36,990 nucleotides of DNA. It comes from Bacteroidota bacterium (GTDB lineage: Bacteria; Bacteroidota; Bacteroidia; Chitinophagales; Chitinophagaceae). Position 1 is the stretch's first letter. The number at the start of each line of letters is the position of its first letter. Shown here in pieces: positions 8,358 through 16,650 of the stretch. The stretch lies in assembly GCA_023391895.1 (NCBI GenBank), contig JAEWAC010000155.1, positions 1-36,990 of the forward strand, given 5' to 3'. Under the pieces are notes generated by a model, which was given only the letters and a program-made list of their open reading frames with translations, did no database searches and was not told the origin of the DNA. The position numbers and the translations under genes are program-made.

Positions 8358-9344
8358 TTACTTCACTTTCACGTCGTCGCCGGAGTTATCGTTTTCTTCT
8401 TTTTTCTTTTGCTCCACCTGTTTTAACGAAGCCTTTCCTTCCTCCACCTCCACCTGCTTGATCCAGACGGCATACTGGCTGGGGTGAATACGGGAACCAT
8501 AATGGGCCGCATAAATCTTGGTAAACTCGGCGCCAAAGTACAGGATCACCGCAGAGAAATAAATCCACAGTAAAATAACCACCAGCGAGCCGGCCGCTCC
8601 GTACGTGCTGCCCACATTACTGCTGCCAATGTAAAAAGAAATGGCAAACTTGCCCAGCATAAAAAGAACGGCGGTGGTCATGGCGCCAATAACCACATCC
8701 TTCCACTTGATCTTGGCATCGGGCAGCACCTTGAAGATAATGGCAAACAAAGAAGTAATCACCGCAAAGGTGATGACCAGGTTGGCAATGTAGACCGTTA
8801 CCACCGCCATCTCCGGAAACATTTGCCGGAACCTGTTCATCAATGCTTCCAGTATACCGTTGATAATGAGTGACACCAGCAGCAGAAAACCCAGGCTGAC
8901 CACAATGGAAAAAGAAAGCACCCGGTCCAGGAGCATTTTCAGCCATCCGCGTTCGGGCTTGGTTTTCAGGTTCCAGATGGTATTGATGGAGTCCTGGATT
9001 TCGGCAAATACCGTAGTGGCGCCAATAAAAAGGGTGACAAAACCCAGGACCGCCATGGCATTGCCGTTGTTTTGAATGGTGGCATTTTTAATAATTTCCT
9101 GCAGTTGCAGGGCGGCGGCGGGTCCTACAAATCCCTTAATTTGTCCATAGATGGTACCTTCCACCGCTTCGCGGCCATAAAACAGGTCTGCAAAAAATAT
9201 AATCACAATCAGCATGGGCCCCATGGAAAAGACCGTATAGTACGCCAGCGAGGCGCTCATTTTCAACACTTTATTTTCCATAAAGCCCGTAAAGGCTTCT
9301 TTAACTAACTGCCATATCCCTTTTGGCGTGAGCTTTTTGCCCAT
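8358..9344 (-). CDS. YihY/BrkB family inner-membrane protein
   Basis: A 328-residue membrane protein. The family hallmark SASLAYYTVFSMGP sits near residues 30-43. It is followed by alternating hydrophobic segments, an FAEIQDSINTIW motif, the conserved KVLPDAKIKWKDV loop and GSTYGAAGSLVVILLWIYFSAVILYFGAEFTK near the end. Six transmembrane segments are typical of the family. The last 30 residues are a charged Lys/Glu tail in the cytoplasm. The family was once called RNase BN in error; its real role is unresolved, with proposals including transport and stress functions. It is a close paralogue of the gene upstream (9430-10599), separated by 85 bases and on the same strand, so they probably form one transcript. 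Confidence 0.85.
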   Translation of the reverse strand: MGKKLTPKGIWQLVKEAFTGFMENKVLKMSASLAYYTVFSMGPMLIVIIFFADLFYGREAVEGTIYGQIKGFVGPAAALQLQEIIKNATIQNNGNAMAVLGFVTLFIGATTVFAEIQDSINTIWNLKTKPERGWLKMLLDRVLSFSIVVSLGFLLLVSLIINGILEALMNRFRQMFPEMAVVTVYIANLVITFAVITSLFAIIFKVLPDAKIKWKDVVIGAMTTAVLFMLGKFAISFYIGSSNVGSTYGAAGSLVVILLWIYFSAVILYFGAEFTKIYAAHYGSRIHPSQYAVWIKQVEVEEGKASLKQVEQKKKEENDNSGDDVKVK

Positions 9345-9429
9345 CTGTAATACTTTGTTAGCACTTGATACAAAAAAGCGGCCAGCACCCCTTTATGCAC
9401 AGGTCGGCCCAGCCTGCCAGCTCTGGGTT

Positions 9430-10599
9430 TTAAGAGGTGCCTTTGATTTGCTTTTTGTCTTCTTTATCATCCGGGCCTAAAAACGCCACCAGCAAGCCGC
9501 CCACTATGGTCAGGAGGCTTACCGGGTCGGTTTCGTACTGCTTGCGGGTAGCCGGTATTTGCAGGTTCCTGGCCGGCACCCTGGGGGGAGCGGCAGGTAT
9601 GGCAGGTGCGGCAGGTGTAACAGTTCCTGATTGGGCGGGTTGCGGCGGCACGCCCGCCTCTTCTTTTTTTTCTTTTTGCTGTATGGATTCCTTCCCTTCT
9701 TCTACCTCTACGCTGCGGGTTACCACGGCATACTGATTCGGATGAATTTCAGTTCCAAACCGCACCGCATAAGCCTTGGTAAATTCGGCCCCAAAGTACA
9801 GGATAATGGAAGAGTAATAAATCCACACCAGCAGCACCACCAGCGATCCGGCCGCTCCATAGGTGCTGCCGATTTGGCTTTGGCTGATGTAAAATGAAAT
9901 GGCAAACTTACCCAGCAGGAAAAGTACTGCCGTGGCAATTGCACCCGGCAACACATGTTTCCATTTGATCTTGGCATCGGGCAGCACCTTGAAAATAACG
10001 GCAAAAAGCACCGTTACTACCACCAGGGCCAATATCAGGTTGGCAACATAAAATACCACCACGCCTATATCCGGAAAAGCAGCCTTCAGCCGGTTGCCCA
10101 GTCCTTCTACCAGAGCTGTTACCGCCAGCGACACCAGCAGCAAAAAACCCAAACTGCCGATGAGCCCAAAAGACAGCAGCCGGCTTTGGACCACTTTCAT
10201 GAGCCCCATTTTGGGCTTGGCCTTCAGGCCCCAGATGCTGTTGATGGAATCCTGGATTTCGGCAAATACGGTGGTGGCACCCACCAGTAGGGTTATCACG
10301 CCAATAACGGCGGCCACGCCCCCTTTGCCGGTAATGGAAGCGTTTTTAATAATCTCCTGCACCTGCACCGCGGTATCATGGCCTACAAAACCTTCAATCT
10401 GTTGGTAAATAGAACCTTCTATGGCTTCGCGGCCCAAAAAAAGGCTGGCGATATAGATAATCACAATCAAAAGCGGACCCAGCGAAAACACCGTATAATA
10501 CGCCAGCGAAGCGCTTAACTTGGTCACCTTGTCGTCCGAAAAACCTGAAAATGACTTTTTCAATACTTCCCATAGGCCTTTTAGCGTCACCTTTTTCAT
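9430..10599 (-). CDS. YihY/BrkB family protein, paralogue with extended C-terminus
   Basis: A 389-residue paralogue of the neighbouring 328-residue protein. They share SASLAYYTVFS-GP, the FAEIQDSIN segment, KVLPDAKIKWK and GSTYGAAGSLVV almost unchanged along the core. After the core it carries an extra tail: a charged stretch (VEVEEGKESIQQKEKKEE), a Pro/Ala-rich linker (about residues 315-350) and a further hydrophobic segment, PVSLLTIVGGLLVAFLGP, close to the C-terminus. The tail could add a seventh membrane pass or a hydrophobic anchor. The ATG at 10599 aligns with the paralogue's start. The pair looks like a tandem duplication followed by tail divergence; whether both are functional cannot be read from sequence. 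Confidence 0.85.
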   Translation of the reverse strand: MKKVTLKGLWEVLKKSFSGFSDDKVTKLSASLAYYTVFSLGPLLIVIIYIASLFLGREAIEGSIYQQIEGFVGHDTAVQVQEIIKNASITGKGGVAAVIGVITLLVGATTVFAEIQDSINSIWGLKAKPKMGLMKVVQSRLLSFGLIGSLGFLLLVSLAVTALVEGLGNRLKAAFPDIGVVVFYVANLILALVVVTVLFAVIFKVLPDAKIKWKHVLPGAIATAVLFLLGKFAISFYISQSQIGSTYGAAGSLVVLLVWIYYSSIILYFGAEFTKAYAVRFGTEIHPNQYAVVTRSVEVEEGKESIQQKEKKEEAGVPPQPAQSGTVTPAAPAIPAAPPRVPARNLQIPATRKQYETDPVSLLTIVGGLLVAFLGPDDKEDKKQIKGTS

Positions 10600-10710
10600 G
10601 TATGTGGTTTTGTGAATGTGTTACAAAAAAGTAGCCAAGATGGAGGGGAGGGAGGTCCACAGCGGGGAGAGAAGTGATAAGTAGTAAGTTGTAAGTAATA
10701 AGTAAAGAAG

Positions 10711-10838
10711 GCAGAATGCTTAAGGCAAAAGTGAAAAGGCAAAAGCAAAAAAGCAGGAAAGCCAGACTGGTGCAACGCCTTATCCCGCATTAACTTCAGT
10801 GACATATTACTTTAAGAAAAGTGTAGCGGGATACCGCG
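10711..10838 (-). repeat. Module with GCGGGATAAGGCG, copy 1
   Basis: Read on the minus strand, it runs GCGGTATCCCGCTACAC, then GAAGTTAATGCGGGATAAGG, then GCTTTTGCCTTTTCACTTTT. The segment at 32801-32925 on the plus strand matches along most of its 125 bases, with small gaps. TATCCCGC and GCGGGATA inside the module are inverted repeats of each other. Confidence 0.75.
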
Positions 10839-10962
10839 CCTGCAGTATTTCATCAAAACACGCAAAAAGACGGAACTTCTTAAAAACCCCATACCTGTAG
10901 GAACTCTTCAAATTATCTGCAGGTCATAGTGCAGGATACATTCAAGAGTGAGGTTGCTGTAG

Positions 10963-11051
10963 GTGGGCCGGCCAAACGGGCGGAGCGATCAGGGCAGCCT
11001 TGAACTTTTTGCTCCCCTTTTTCGGGGAGAAAAAGTAAGAAGCGCTGACTA
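10963..11051 (-). repeat. Module with CTTACTTTTTCTCCCCG, copy 1
   Basis: Read on the minus strand: TAGTCAGC, CTTACTTTTTCTCCCCG, CAAAAAGTTCAAGGC, GCTCCGCCC and a TTTGGCC/GCCCAC end. The plus-strand segment at 32601-32690 matches with the same landmarks and spacing. Confidence 0.75.
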
Positions 11052-11302
11052 TCGAAAATAAAGCCAATAGTCAAAGGAACTTTTCACAAGAACTGTAGTA
11101 TGGGTTTTTAAAGAAGAAGATGATGCCCAAAATCAACTCCGCAAAACAGGAGCAAAAGTCAACATGCAATACATTATTCTCAAAACCCATATAATAAAAA
11201 CAACCCCTTCAGGCAGGCAACTTTCTTAAACCCAATCAATAAAACAAGCTCCCTTTCCACTGGTTAACAAAAATTTATTTTTCCCAAATTCTGCTGCACC
11301 TC

Positions 11303-11310
11303 TATCTTTG
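11303..11310 (+). promoter_or_regulatory. Bacteroidota -7 promoter element for guaB
   Basis: TATCTTTG is a perfect TAnnTTTG. The ATG at 11314 is only three bases downstream, so the predicted transcript would start at or within the start codon region (leaderless or nearly so). A T-rich stretch occupies the -33 position. Confidence 0.65.
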
Positions 11311-11313
11311 CAC

Positions 11314-12795
11314 ATGGCTGCAAACAATAATCCCACACAAAGAAACTTTATAGAAGGCTTAACGTTTGATGATGTATTGCTGGTTCCGGCCCATTCGGAA
11401 ATCCTCCCCCGCGACGTCAATATTCAGACAAAACTCACCAAAGACATCACGCTGAATGTACCCATGCTGTCCGCTGCCATGGACACGGTTACCGAAGCAT
11501 CCATGGCCATTGCGCTGGCCCGCGAAGGCGGATTAGGCATTTTGCACAAAAACATGAGCATTGAGCGTCAGGCCGAGCAGGTACGCCGCGTCAAGCGGAG
11601 CGAAAGCGGTTTGATCCTGGACCCCATCACCCTGCTGAAGGACGCCACCATTGGCGATGCCCTGCGCCTGATGCGCGACAACAAGATCGGTGGCATCCCG
11701 GTGGTTGACAATGGCGGTACTTTAGTAGGCATTCTTACCAACCGCGACCTGCGTTTTGAAGAAGACTTCAGCCGCAAAGTGAGCGAAGTCATGACCAAAG
11801 AGAACCTTATCACCGCCCCGGAAGGCACCGACCTGAAAAAAGCCGAAGCCATTCTGCGCCAAACCAAGATTGAAAAGCTGCCGGTAGTCAATAAAGACGG
11901 TAAGCTCATTGGTTTGATCACTTATAGAGATATTCTGCAGGTCACTTCTTTCCCCAATGCGGTAAAAGACGCTTATGGCCGCCTGCTGGTAGGCGCTGCG
12001 GTAGGCGTTTCCAAAGACCTGATGGACCGCGTGGCGGCTTTGCAGACCGTAGGTGCCGATGTGATTTGCCTGGACAGTGCGCATGGACATTCCAAAGGGA
12101 TTTTAGAATCGCTCAAAAGCGTCCGTAAAAACTTTAAAAACATCAATATCATCGCGGGCAACGTGGCCACCGCCGCCGGTGCGCAGGCCCTGGTGGATGC
12201 CGGTGCCGATGCGGTGAAAGTAGGTATTGGCCCGGGATCTATTTGCACCACCCGTATTGTGGCCGGTGCTGGTGTGCCGCAATTGACAGCGATTATGCAG
12301 GCCGCTTCTGTACTGAGTAAGGCAGGAATTCCCCTGATTGCCGATGGCGGTATCCGCTACACCGGCGATATGGTCAAAGCCCTGGCCGCCGGTGCCGACT
12401 GCGTGATGATGGGCAGCATTTTTGCCGGTACCGAAGAAAGTCCCGGTGAAACCATCATCTACGAAGGACGCAAGTTCAAAGAGTACCGCGGCATGGGTTC
12501 GCTGGGCGCCATGGCCACCGGTAGCTCCGACCGCTACTTCCAGGACCCCGAAGCGGACGTAAAAAAATATGTACCCGAAGGCATTGAAGGCCGCGTAGCA
12601 TACAAAGGCATGCTAAAGGAAATCGTGTACCAGTACGTAGGTGGTCTGCGGGCCGGTATGGGTTATTGCGGTGCCAAAACCATTGCTGATTTAAAAGAAG
12701 CCACTTTTGTCAAAATCACCAATGCCGGTATGCGCGAAAGCCATGCCCACGACGTAGAGATCACCCGTGAGGCGCCGAACTACAGCAGGAAGTAA
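11314..12795 (+). CDS. guaB: Inosine-5'-monophosphate dehydrogenase
   Basis: A 493-residue cytoplasmic enzyme that oxidises IMP to XMP with NAD+, the committed step to GTP. The N-terminal barrel portion includes the LTFDDVLLVPA signature (residues 16-26). Two CBS domains follow at about 100-215, and the barrel resumes with GPGSICTTR, whose Cys311 is the catalytic thiol. A mobile flap region lies near YRGMGSLGAM. I start at ATG 11314, where MAANNN begins; an earlier in-frame TTG at 11308 overlaps the promoter element and is unlikely. It is monocistronic, with a promoter touching the start codon and a strong terminator. Confidence 0.97.
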   Translation: MAANNNPTQRNFIEGLTFDDVLLVPAHSEILPRDVNIQTKLTKDITLNVPMLSAAMDTVTEASMAIALAREGGLGILHKNMSIERQAEQVRRVKRSESGLILDPITLLKDATIGDALRLMRDNKIGGIPVVDNGGTLVGILTNRDLRFEEDFSRKVSEVMTKENLITAPEGTDLKKAEAILRQTKIEKLPVVNKDGKLIGLITYRDILQVTSFPNAVKDAYGRLLVGAAVGVSKDLMDRVAALQTVGADVICLDSAHGHSKGILESLKSVRKNFKNINIIAGNVATAAGAQALVDAGADAVKVGIGPGSICTTRIVAGAGVPQLTAIMQAASVLSKAGIPLIADGGIRYTGDMVKALAAGADCVMMGSIFAGTEESPGETIIYEGRKFKEYRGMGSLGAMATGSSDRYFQDPEADVKKYVPEGIEGRVAYKGMLKEIVYQYVGGLRAGMGYCGAKTIADLKEATFVKITNAGMRESHAHDVEITREAPNYSRK

Positions 12796-12819
12796 AATGT
12801 AAAATTTAAAATGAATAAT

Positions 12820-12854
12820 AAAAAATGCCTTGCACTGGTTGCAGGGCATTTTTT
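12820..12854 (+). terminator. guaB terminator
   Basis: AAAAAATGCCTTGCA pairs over 15 bases (one G-T) with TGCAGGGCATTTTTT around a five-base loop. It lies 24 bases after the guaB stop. Confidence 0.85.
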
Positions 12855-13272
12855 ATGTTTCCGGCAGCGGTAATGTTATGGAACGTTCCTTGCGTCGCAC
12901 ACTTGTACTGTAGTATCGCTACGCTCCGGGTTTTAGAAACAGTATAGAAGCTATTTCATCAATAAAGAGTTTATTTTCACGCAAAGGCGCAGAGGGGCAT
13001 AAGTACCAAAGATGAATTCGTTCTTTGCGCCTTTTTTTTTGCGCCTTTGCGTGAAAATGTATGGATGAGACCGTTCAAGTTTTTTTGGCTGCGTATATGG
13101 GCTTTTAAAAGTACCTTCTTCAAAAACCCATATCCTCCACCTTCCCAAAACCTGTCATGTTTTTAAAAGCCTATAGGCAAGCCATGCACCTTCAGCAAAG
13201 CACGGGTGCAGTATTTGCTGGTACACCTTCAGCCATTTTTCATTTTAAATTTTACATTTTTAATTCTCCTCC
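12855..13272. repeat. Intergenic repeat mosaic downstream of guaB
   Basis: No credible gene is present. Contents: a partial copy of the TTGCGTCGCAC module (12889-12925; fuller copies at 32341-32411 and 33070-33141), a 19-base perfect inverted repeat of the CGCAAAGGCGCA type (12973-12991 with 13040-13058), a facing pair of TATGGG words (13096-13111 + and 13115-13132 -), a weaker TATAGG variant (13159-13175, -) and a CATTTTAAATTTTACATTTT stretch just before the next gene. Confidence 0.7.
12973..13058. repeat. Perfect 19-base inverted repeat
   Basis: ATTTTCACGCAAAGGCGCA at 12973-12991 is the exact reverse complement of 13040-13058, and the inner part holds a further TTTGCGCC. The CGCAAAGGCGC word resembles dispersed intergenic repeats of this phylum. 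Folded, it gives a long stem with a 48-base loop. Confidence 0.75.
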
Positions 13273-13932
13273 ATGCGTGTAGAACACCGTTATATCAAAC
13301 AGGGTCTGTACACACCTGCTGGTGCTACCAGCCTGCTCATCGGCACCTTTCCCAGCGTGTTGATCCGCGAGGCCTTTGGCCGCATCCGCACCACCGATGT
13401 CGATTTTTTCTACGGCAGCCGGGACAACAACTTCTGGCAGGACCTGGGGCTTATTTACCACCGTACCTTTTCATTTGACCGCACTGAAGAAGCCATTGAA
13501 CAACGCAAGCAGTTACTGGATGATTTGGGCCTGGGGCTTTCCGACGCCATCTATGCCTGTGAAACCACCGGCAGCGCCATGGATACCGCCCTGCACCACA
13601 TTGAACTGAATGAACATATCATCCATACACTTGATGCGTTTCCTACTATTTACACGCTTTATTTTACCAGCAGTTCCGGTAAGGTCAACGCCGAAACATT
13701 GACTTTACGACTACTGAAAGAAAAAGGCCGCAGCAGCAAAATGCAGATCGTTCAAAAAACCAGTCCCCGCCTGCGCCATCTTTTATTTACAGATGTACAG
13801 GGAAATCAACGACCCATCAAAACCATTACGCTCTACTCCCCCTCGCCCCTGGCAGAACAATGGGGCAGCCTGACACCGGAAAAAAGAAGGGAGCAATACC
13901 GGCAGTATCTGCCAGCAATGAGAAATGGGTGA
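13273..13932 (+). CDS. Uracil-DNA glycosylase superfamily protein
   Basis: A 219-residue protein. LLIGTFPS (residues 21-28) and FFYGSRDNNFWQ (about 45-56) are the active-site segments of the MUG/hypoxanthine (family 6-like) branch of the uracil-DNA glycosylase fold, in which the G-T-F-P loop contacts the DNA lesion. The role would be base-excision repair of deaminated bases in the cytoplasm. ATG 13273 immediately precedes the fold. Only the N-terminal half is clearly conserved to my eye, so the exact substrate is not assigned. It converges on the DUF2339 gene across a heptamer repeat array. Confidence 0.75.
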   Translation: MRVEHRYIKQGLYTPAGATSLLIGTFPSVLIREAFGRIRTTDVDFFYGSRDNNFWQDLGLIYHRTFSFDRTEEAIEQRKQLLDDLGLGLSDAIYACETTGSAMDTALHHIELNEHIIHTLDAFPTIYTLYFTSSSGKVNAETLTLRLLKEKGRSSKMQIVQKTSPRLRHLLFTDVQGNQRPIKTITLYSPSPLAEQWGSLTPEKRREQYRQYLPAMRNG

Positions 13933-13933
13933 G

Positions 13934-14035
13934 GAGTTGTAAGTTATAAGTAGTAAGTTTTAAGTAAGCGACAGCCAGCATTACAACTTAAAACTTATCA
14001 CTTACAACTCATTACTTACAACTTACTACTTACAA
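13934..14035. repeat. TAAGTNN heptamer array and inverted repeat between convergent genes
   Basis: The left half reads TAAGTTA, TAAGTAG, TAAGTTT, TAAGTAA; the right half is about eight ACTTNNN units (the complement). 13934-13965 and 13986-14010 form an inverted repeat that matches except for one unpaired heptamer. The stop codon of the DUF2339 gene (14030-14032) is itself part of a heptamer. The structure may end transcription from both sides. Confidence 0.75.
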
Positions 14036-15358
14036 CTTTTCTTTAAACTTCTGGTAGAAAAAGCCTACCAGCAACAGCAGCACGCCCAGCGTCAGGTAGG
14101 CAATGATCTTTTGTACCGGGCTAAAGCGCAGCGAGTCAAAGGCTACCAGTTTCAGCAGGGTGACGCCCATGAGCACCATGCCTGACAAACGGAGCCAAAC
14201 CGCCTTGCCCCCCACACCCCAACAGAATAAAGCTACAGCCACCACCAGCCACAAAAAGGTAACCGAAATGCCATCCCAGCGGTTGGCAATAAACACCATC
14301 AGCAACACCAGCGACAGCAGGGCCAGCATTTTTTTAGTATAGGCCTCCTCCGGAAAAAAGTAAAACAACACCAGCGCCTGCACACCGGTGAAAAGGGAAA
14401 AGAACAAACTGACGTTTCCGATTTCGGCCGTGGTATAATGCGGCGCAAATAAAAGCAATGCCATCAGGAAGGAAGCCACATTATTCAACACTACCTGCTG
14501 CCGGTCACGCACTGCCAGGGGTTGCTGCTGCAACACTCTTTTCGCCAACGCATTCACCATAAACAAAGCAAAGAAAAACGACAGGAACAACACGCCGATC
14601 CAGCGCTGCGGCAACTCGTACCGCGTCATGGCCCAGCCAATCAATAAAATCCAGGTGATGAATTGCGCTAAATAACTTACTCCCTTCCACCCTTTTTTAT
14701 ACGCCAGAAAAACTACTGCGCTATTGATGATGGCGATATAGGTAAAAAAAAGATCAACCCGGCCGGCGTTGGAGCTGATCAAAAAAGGAATGGCATAAGC
14801 ACCGACCAAACCCAGGGTGGCAATCTCCTGCCGGTTGTACTCAATGGCCTGGTATACGGTCGTAAAAGTTAAGGCCACCATAACTACAAAAGCCACCCAC
14901 AGGGGCATCATGGCATAATACACATAAGCTGCATAGGTGGTAAAGTAAAGCGATGCCATGGCGCCACTGAAAAGAATAGAACTAAAAACGGTGTAGTTCT
15001 TTTTCAGCCGCCAGCTAAAAACATACAGCACGACACTGGCACCATACGCCAGCGCAATGCGCATGCCTTCGGAAACCAGGTTGCGGTCTATGGCGTACTT
15101 CACACTGATGGACAACCCGATCACCAGCACCACAATACCAATCAGGTGTATAAGCCGCAAACCAATAAAGTTTTCCAGCGACCATTGTGGCTGGCCGGCA
15201 TCGGCAGAAGGGAACGCCATGGGTTTTTGAATGCCGCTTTTATCCAATTGCATCAGCCGCTGATGCAGGTGGTTGATTTGCTGCTGCTGCGCCTTTAATT
15301 GCTGCTGCAACTCCCTAAATTCATCCTGCAATTGTTTTATTTGTTCCTGTTCATCCAT
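14030..15358 (-). CDS. DUF2339 family multi-pass membrane protein
   Basis: A 442-residue protein. Residues 1-45 are a Gln/Leu-rich coiled coil (EQIKQLQDEFRELQQQLK). Then come FIGLRLIHLIGIVVLVIGLSISVKYAID and about a dozen hydrophobic helices with short loops, ending in a charged KFKEKL tail. The coiled coil followed by the GLRLIHLIGIVVLVIG-type first helix is characteristic of DUF2339 proteins, which are usually longer, so this is a compact member. Function is unknown. The last codons and stop lie in the heptamer array, so the 3' end may have been rewritten by the repeat. No operon partner. Confidence 0.75.
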   Translation of the reverse strand: MDEQEQIKQLQDEFRELQQQLKAQQQQINHLHQRLMQLDKSGIQKPMAFPSADAGQPQWSLENFIGLRLIHLIGIVVLVIGLSISVKYAIDRNLVSEGMRIALAYGASVVLYVFSWRLKKNYTVFSSILFSGAMASLYFTTYAAYVYYAMMPLWVAFVVMVALTFTTVYQAIEYNRQEIATLGLVGAYAIPFLISSNAGRVDLFFTYIAIINSAVVFLAYKKGWKGVSYLAQFITWILLIGWAMTRYELPQRWIGVLFLSFFFALFMVNALAKRVLQQQPLAVRDRQQVVLNNVASFLMALLLFAPHYTTAEIGNVSLFFSLFTGVQALVLFYFFPEEAYTKKMLALLSLVLLMVFIANRWDGISVTFLWLVVAVALFCWGVGGKAVWLRLSGMVLMGVTLLKLVAFDSLRFSPVQKIIAYLTLGVLLLLVGFFYQKFKEKL

Positions 15359-15417
15359 CTATCCGCATTTAGGGCCAATGTACAACAATTGACAACCTCT
15401 TTTAACATTCACTAAAA

Positions 15418-16650
15418 GTGAGCACATCTGTTTTTAGCTATCTTTCCGCTTTAAACAAAGCCCCTTTGAGAAGGTTATTTTACTTTTTACTTTTCACTTT
15501 TTCATTTTCTCTTCATACTGCTGCCCAGCAGGACTCCTGCCATCTGCGCATCAGCCTGCTTACCTGCAGCCCCGGCGAAGAGTTGTATTCTACTTTTGGT
15601 CATACCGCCCTGCGGGTAACCGATAACACCACGGGTACGGATTATGTATTTAACTACGGCACCTTTGAATTTGACCCGGACTTTTATGTCAAGTTCATCA
15701 GGGGCAAACTGCTGTATTATTTATCGGTTCAGCCTTTTGATGAATTTGTATACAGCTACCAGTGGGAAAGCCGCAGCATAGCCGAGCAGGTATTAAAACT
15801 TAGTTGCGAAGAAAAACAACAACTGTTCGCCGCCCTGCAGGAAAATGCCCGGCAGGAAAACAAATACTATCTCTACGACTTCCTATTTGACAACTGCACC
15901 ACCCGGCCTAAAAACATCATTGCACAAAACACCAGCACACCGGTTACTTTTCACAACATATTGCCCGATGAAAAACCCACCTTCCGCAACCTCATTCACA
16001 CTTACCTGGACCGGGGTGGACAATACTGGAGCAAACTGGGCATAGACATTTTATTGGGCGCCCGGCTGGATAAAAAAGTAACGAATGAGCAGGCCATGTT
16101 TCTGCCCGATTTTCTGATGAAAGGCGTTGACAATGCTACGGTCAAGGGTCACCCCCTGGCCACGCCGTCCCAAACTATTTTGCAAATGCCCTCTCCCCTG
16201 AACCAGGGCTCCCTTTTCCGGCCGGCCGTTGTTTTTGGTCTTTTGTTGGTACTAGCCCTGGCGCTTTATTTCATCCGGGCACGCTGGGCGACTACGGCCT
16301 TAAGCGTGTTGGACTTTTTGCTGTTTTTTAGCTTAGGTCTGGCGGGCCTCCTGCTCCTTTTTATGTGGTGGGGCACCGATCATAAAGTAACCCAGAACAA
16401 TTTTAACCTGCTCTGGGCCTTGCCTACCCATGTGGTAGTGGCGTTTGTTGCCTTTCAAAATAAAAAGTGGGTAAAAACCTATTTTAAAGCAACGTTTCTC
16501 ATCAGCCTGCTGTTATTGTTAAGCTGGGCTTTTTTACCGCAGCAACTCAATACCGCCTTGATTCCACTGGTGATATTAATTATCTTTCGGAGCTGGCATC
16601 TTTCAAAACAAGCTACCTATGCAGCAAAAACAAGTTCTGTATCAGCATAA
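15418..16650 (+). CDS. DUF4105 (Lnb-type N-terminal) periplasmic/membrane protein
   Basis: A 410-residue protein. The start is GTG 15418 or TTG 15466; the latter gives a tidy signal peptide (LRRLFYFLLFTFSF) and lies 19 bases after TATCTTTC, one mismatch from the promoter consensus. The mature N-terminal half matches DUF4105: SPGEELYSTFGHTALRV, FNYGTFEFD and LYDFLFDNCTTRPKNII. The conserved His, Tyr and Asn-Cys-Thr suggest a catalytic or binding pocket. The C-terminal part (from about residue 260) has four to five membrane helices. It overlaps the following hydrolase by 32 bases, so the two are translationally linked. Confidence 0.8.
   Translation: MSTSVFSYLSALNKAPLRRLFYFLLFTFSFSLHTAAQQDSCHLRISLLTCSPGEELYSTFGHTALRVTDNTTGTDYVFNYGTFEFDPDFYVKFIRGKLLYYLSVQPFDEFVYSYQWESRSIAEQVLKLSCEEKQQLFAALQENARQENKYYLYDFLFDNCTTRPKNIIAQNTSTPVTFHNILPDEKPTFRNLIHTYLDRGGQYWSKLGIDILLGARLDKKVTNEQAMFLPDFLMKGVDNATVKGHPLATPSQTILQMPSPLNQGSLFRPAVVFGLLLVLALALYFIRARWATTALSVLDFLLFFSLGLAGLLLLFMWWGTDHKVTQNNFNLLWALPTHVVVAFVAFQNKKWVKTYFKATFLISLLLLLSWAFLPQQLNTALIPLVILIIFRSWHLSKQATYAAKTSSVSA

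Larger units (their letters stand above)
10600..11302. repeat. Intergenic repeat mosaic upstream of guaB
   Basis: No credible gene is present. Contents in order: TAAGTNN heptamers (10678-10702), a 130-base module containing CTTATCCCGCATTAAC (10711-10838, minus orientation), TATGGG-word copies at 10874-10893 (-), 11099-11116 (+) and 11177-11191 (-), and a 90-base module with CGGGGAGAAAAAGTAAG (10963-11051, minus orientation). The two larger modules recur at 32.6-32.9 kb in the opposite orientation and in the same relative order. Confidence 0.75.

Noticed and set aside
13934..14035. A CRISPR array
   Set aside because: The units are seven bases long with no unique spacers and no cas genes nearby.
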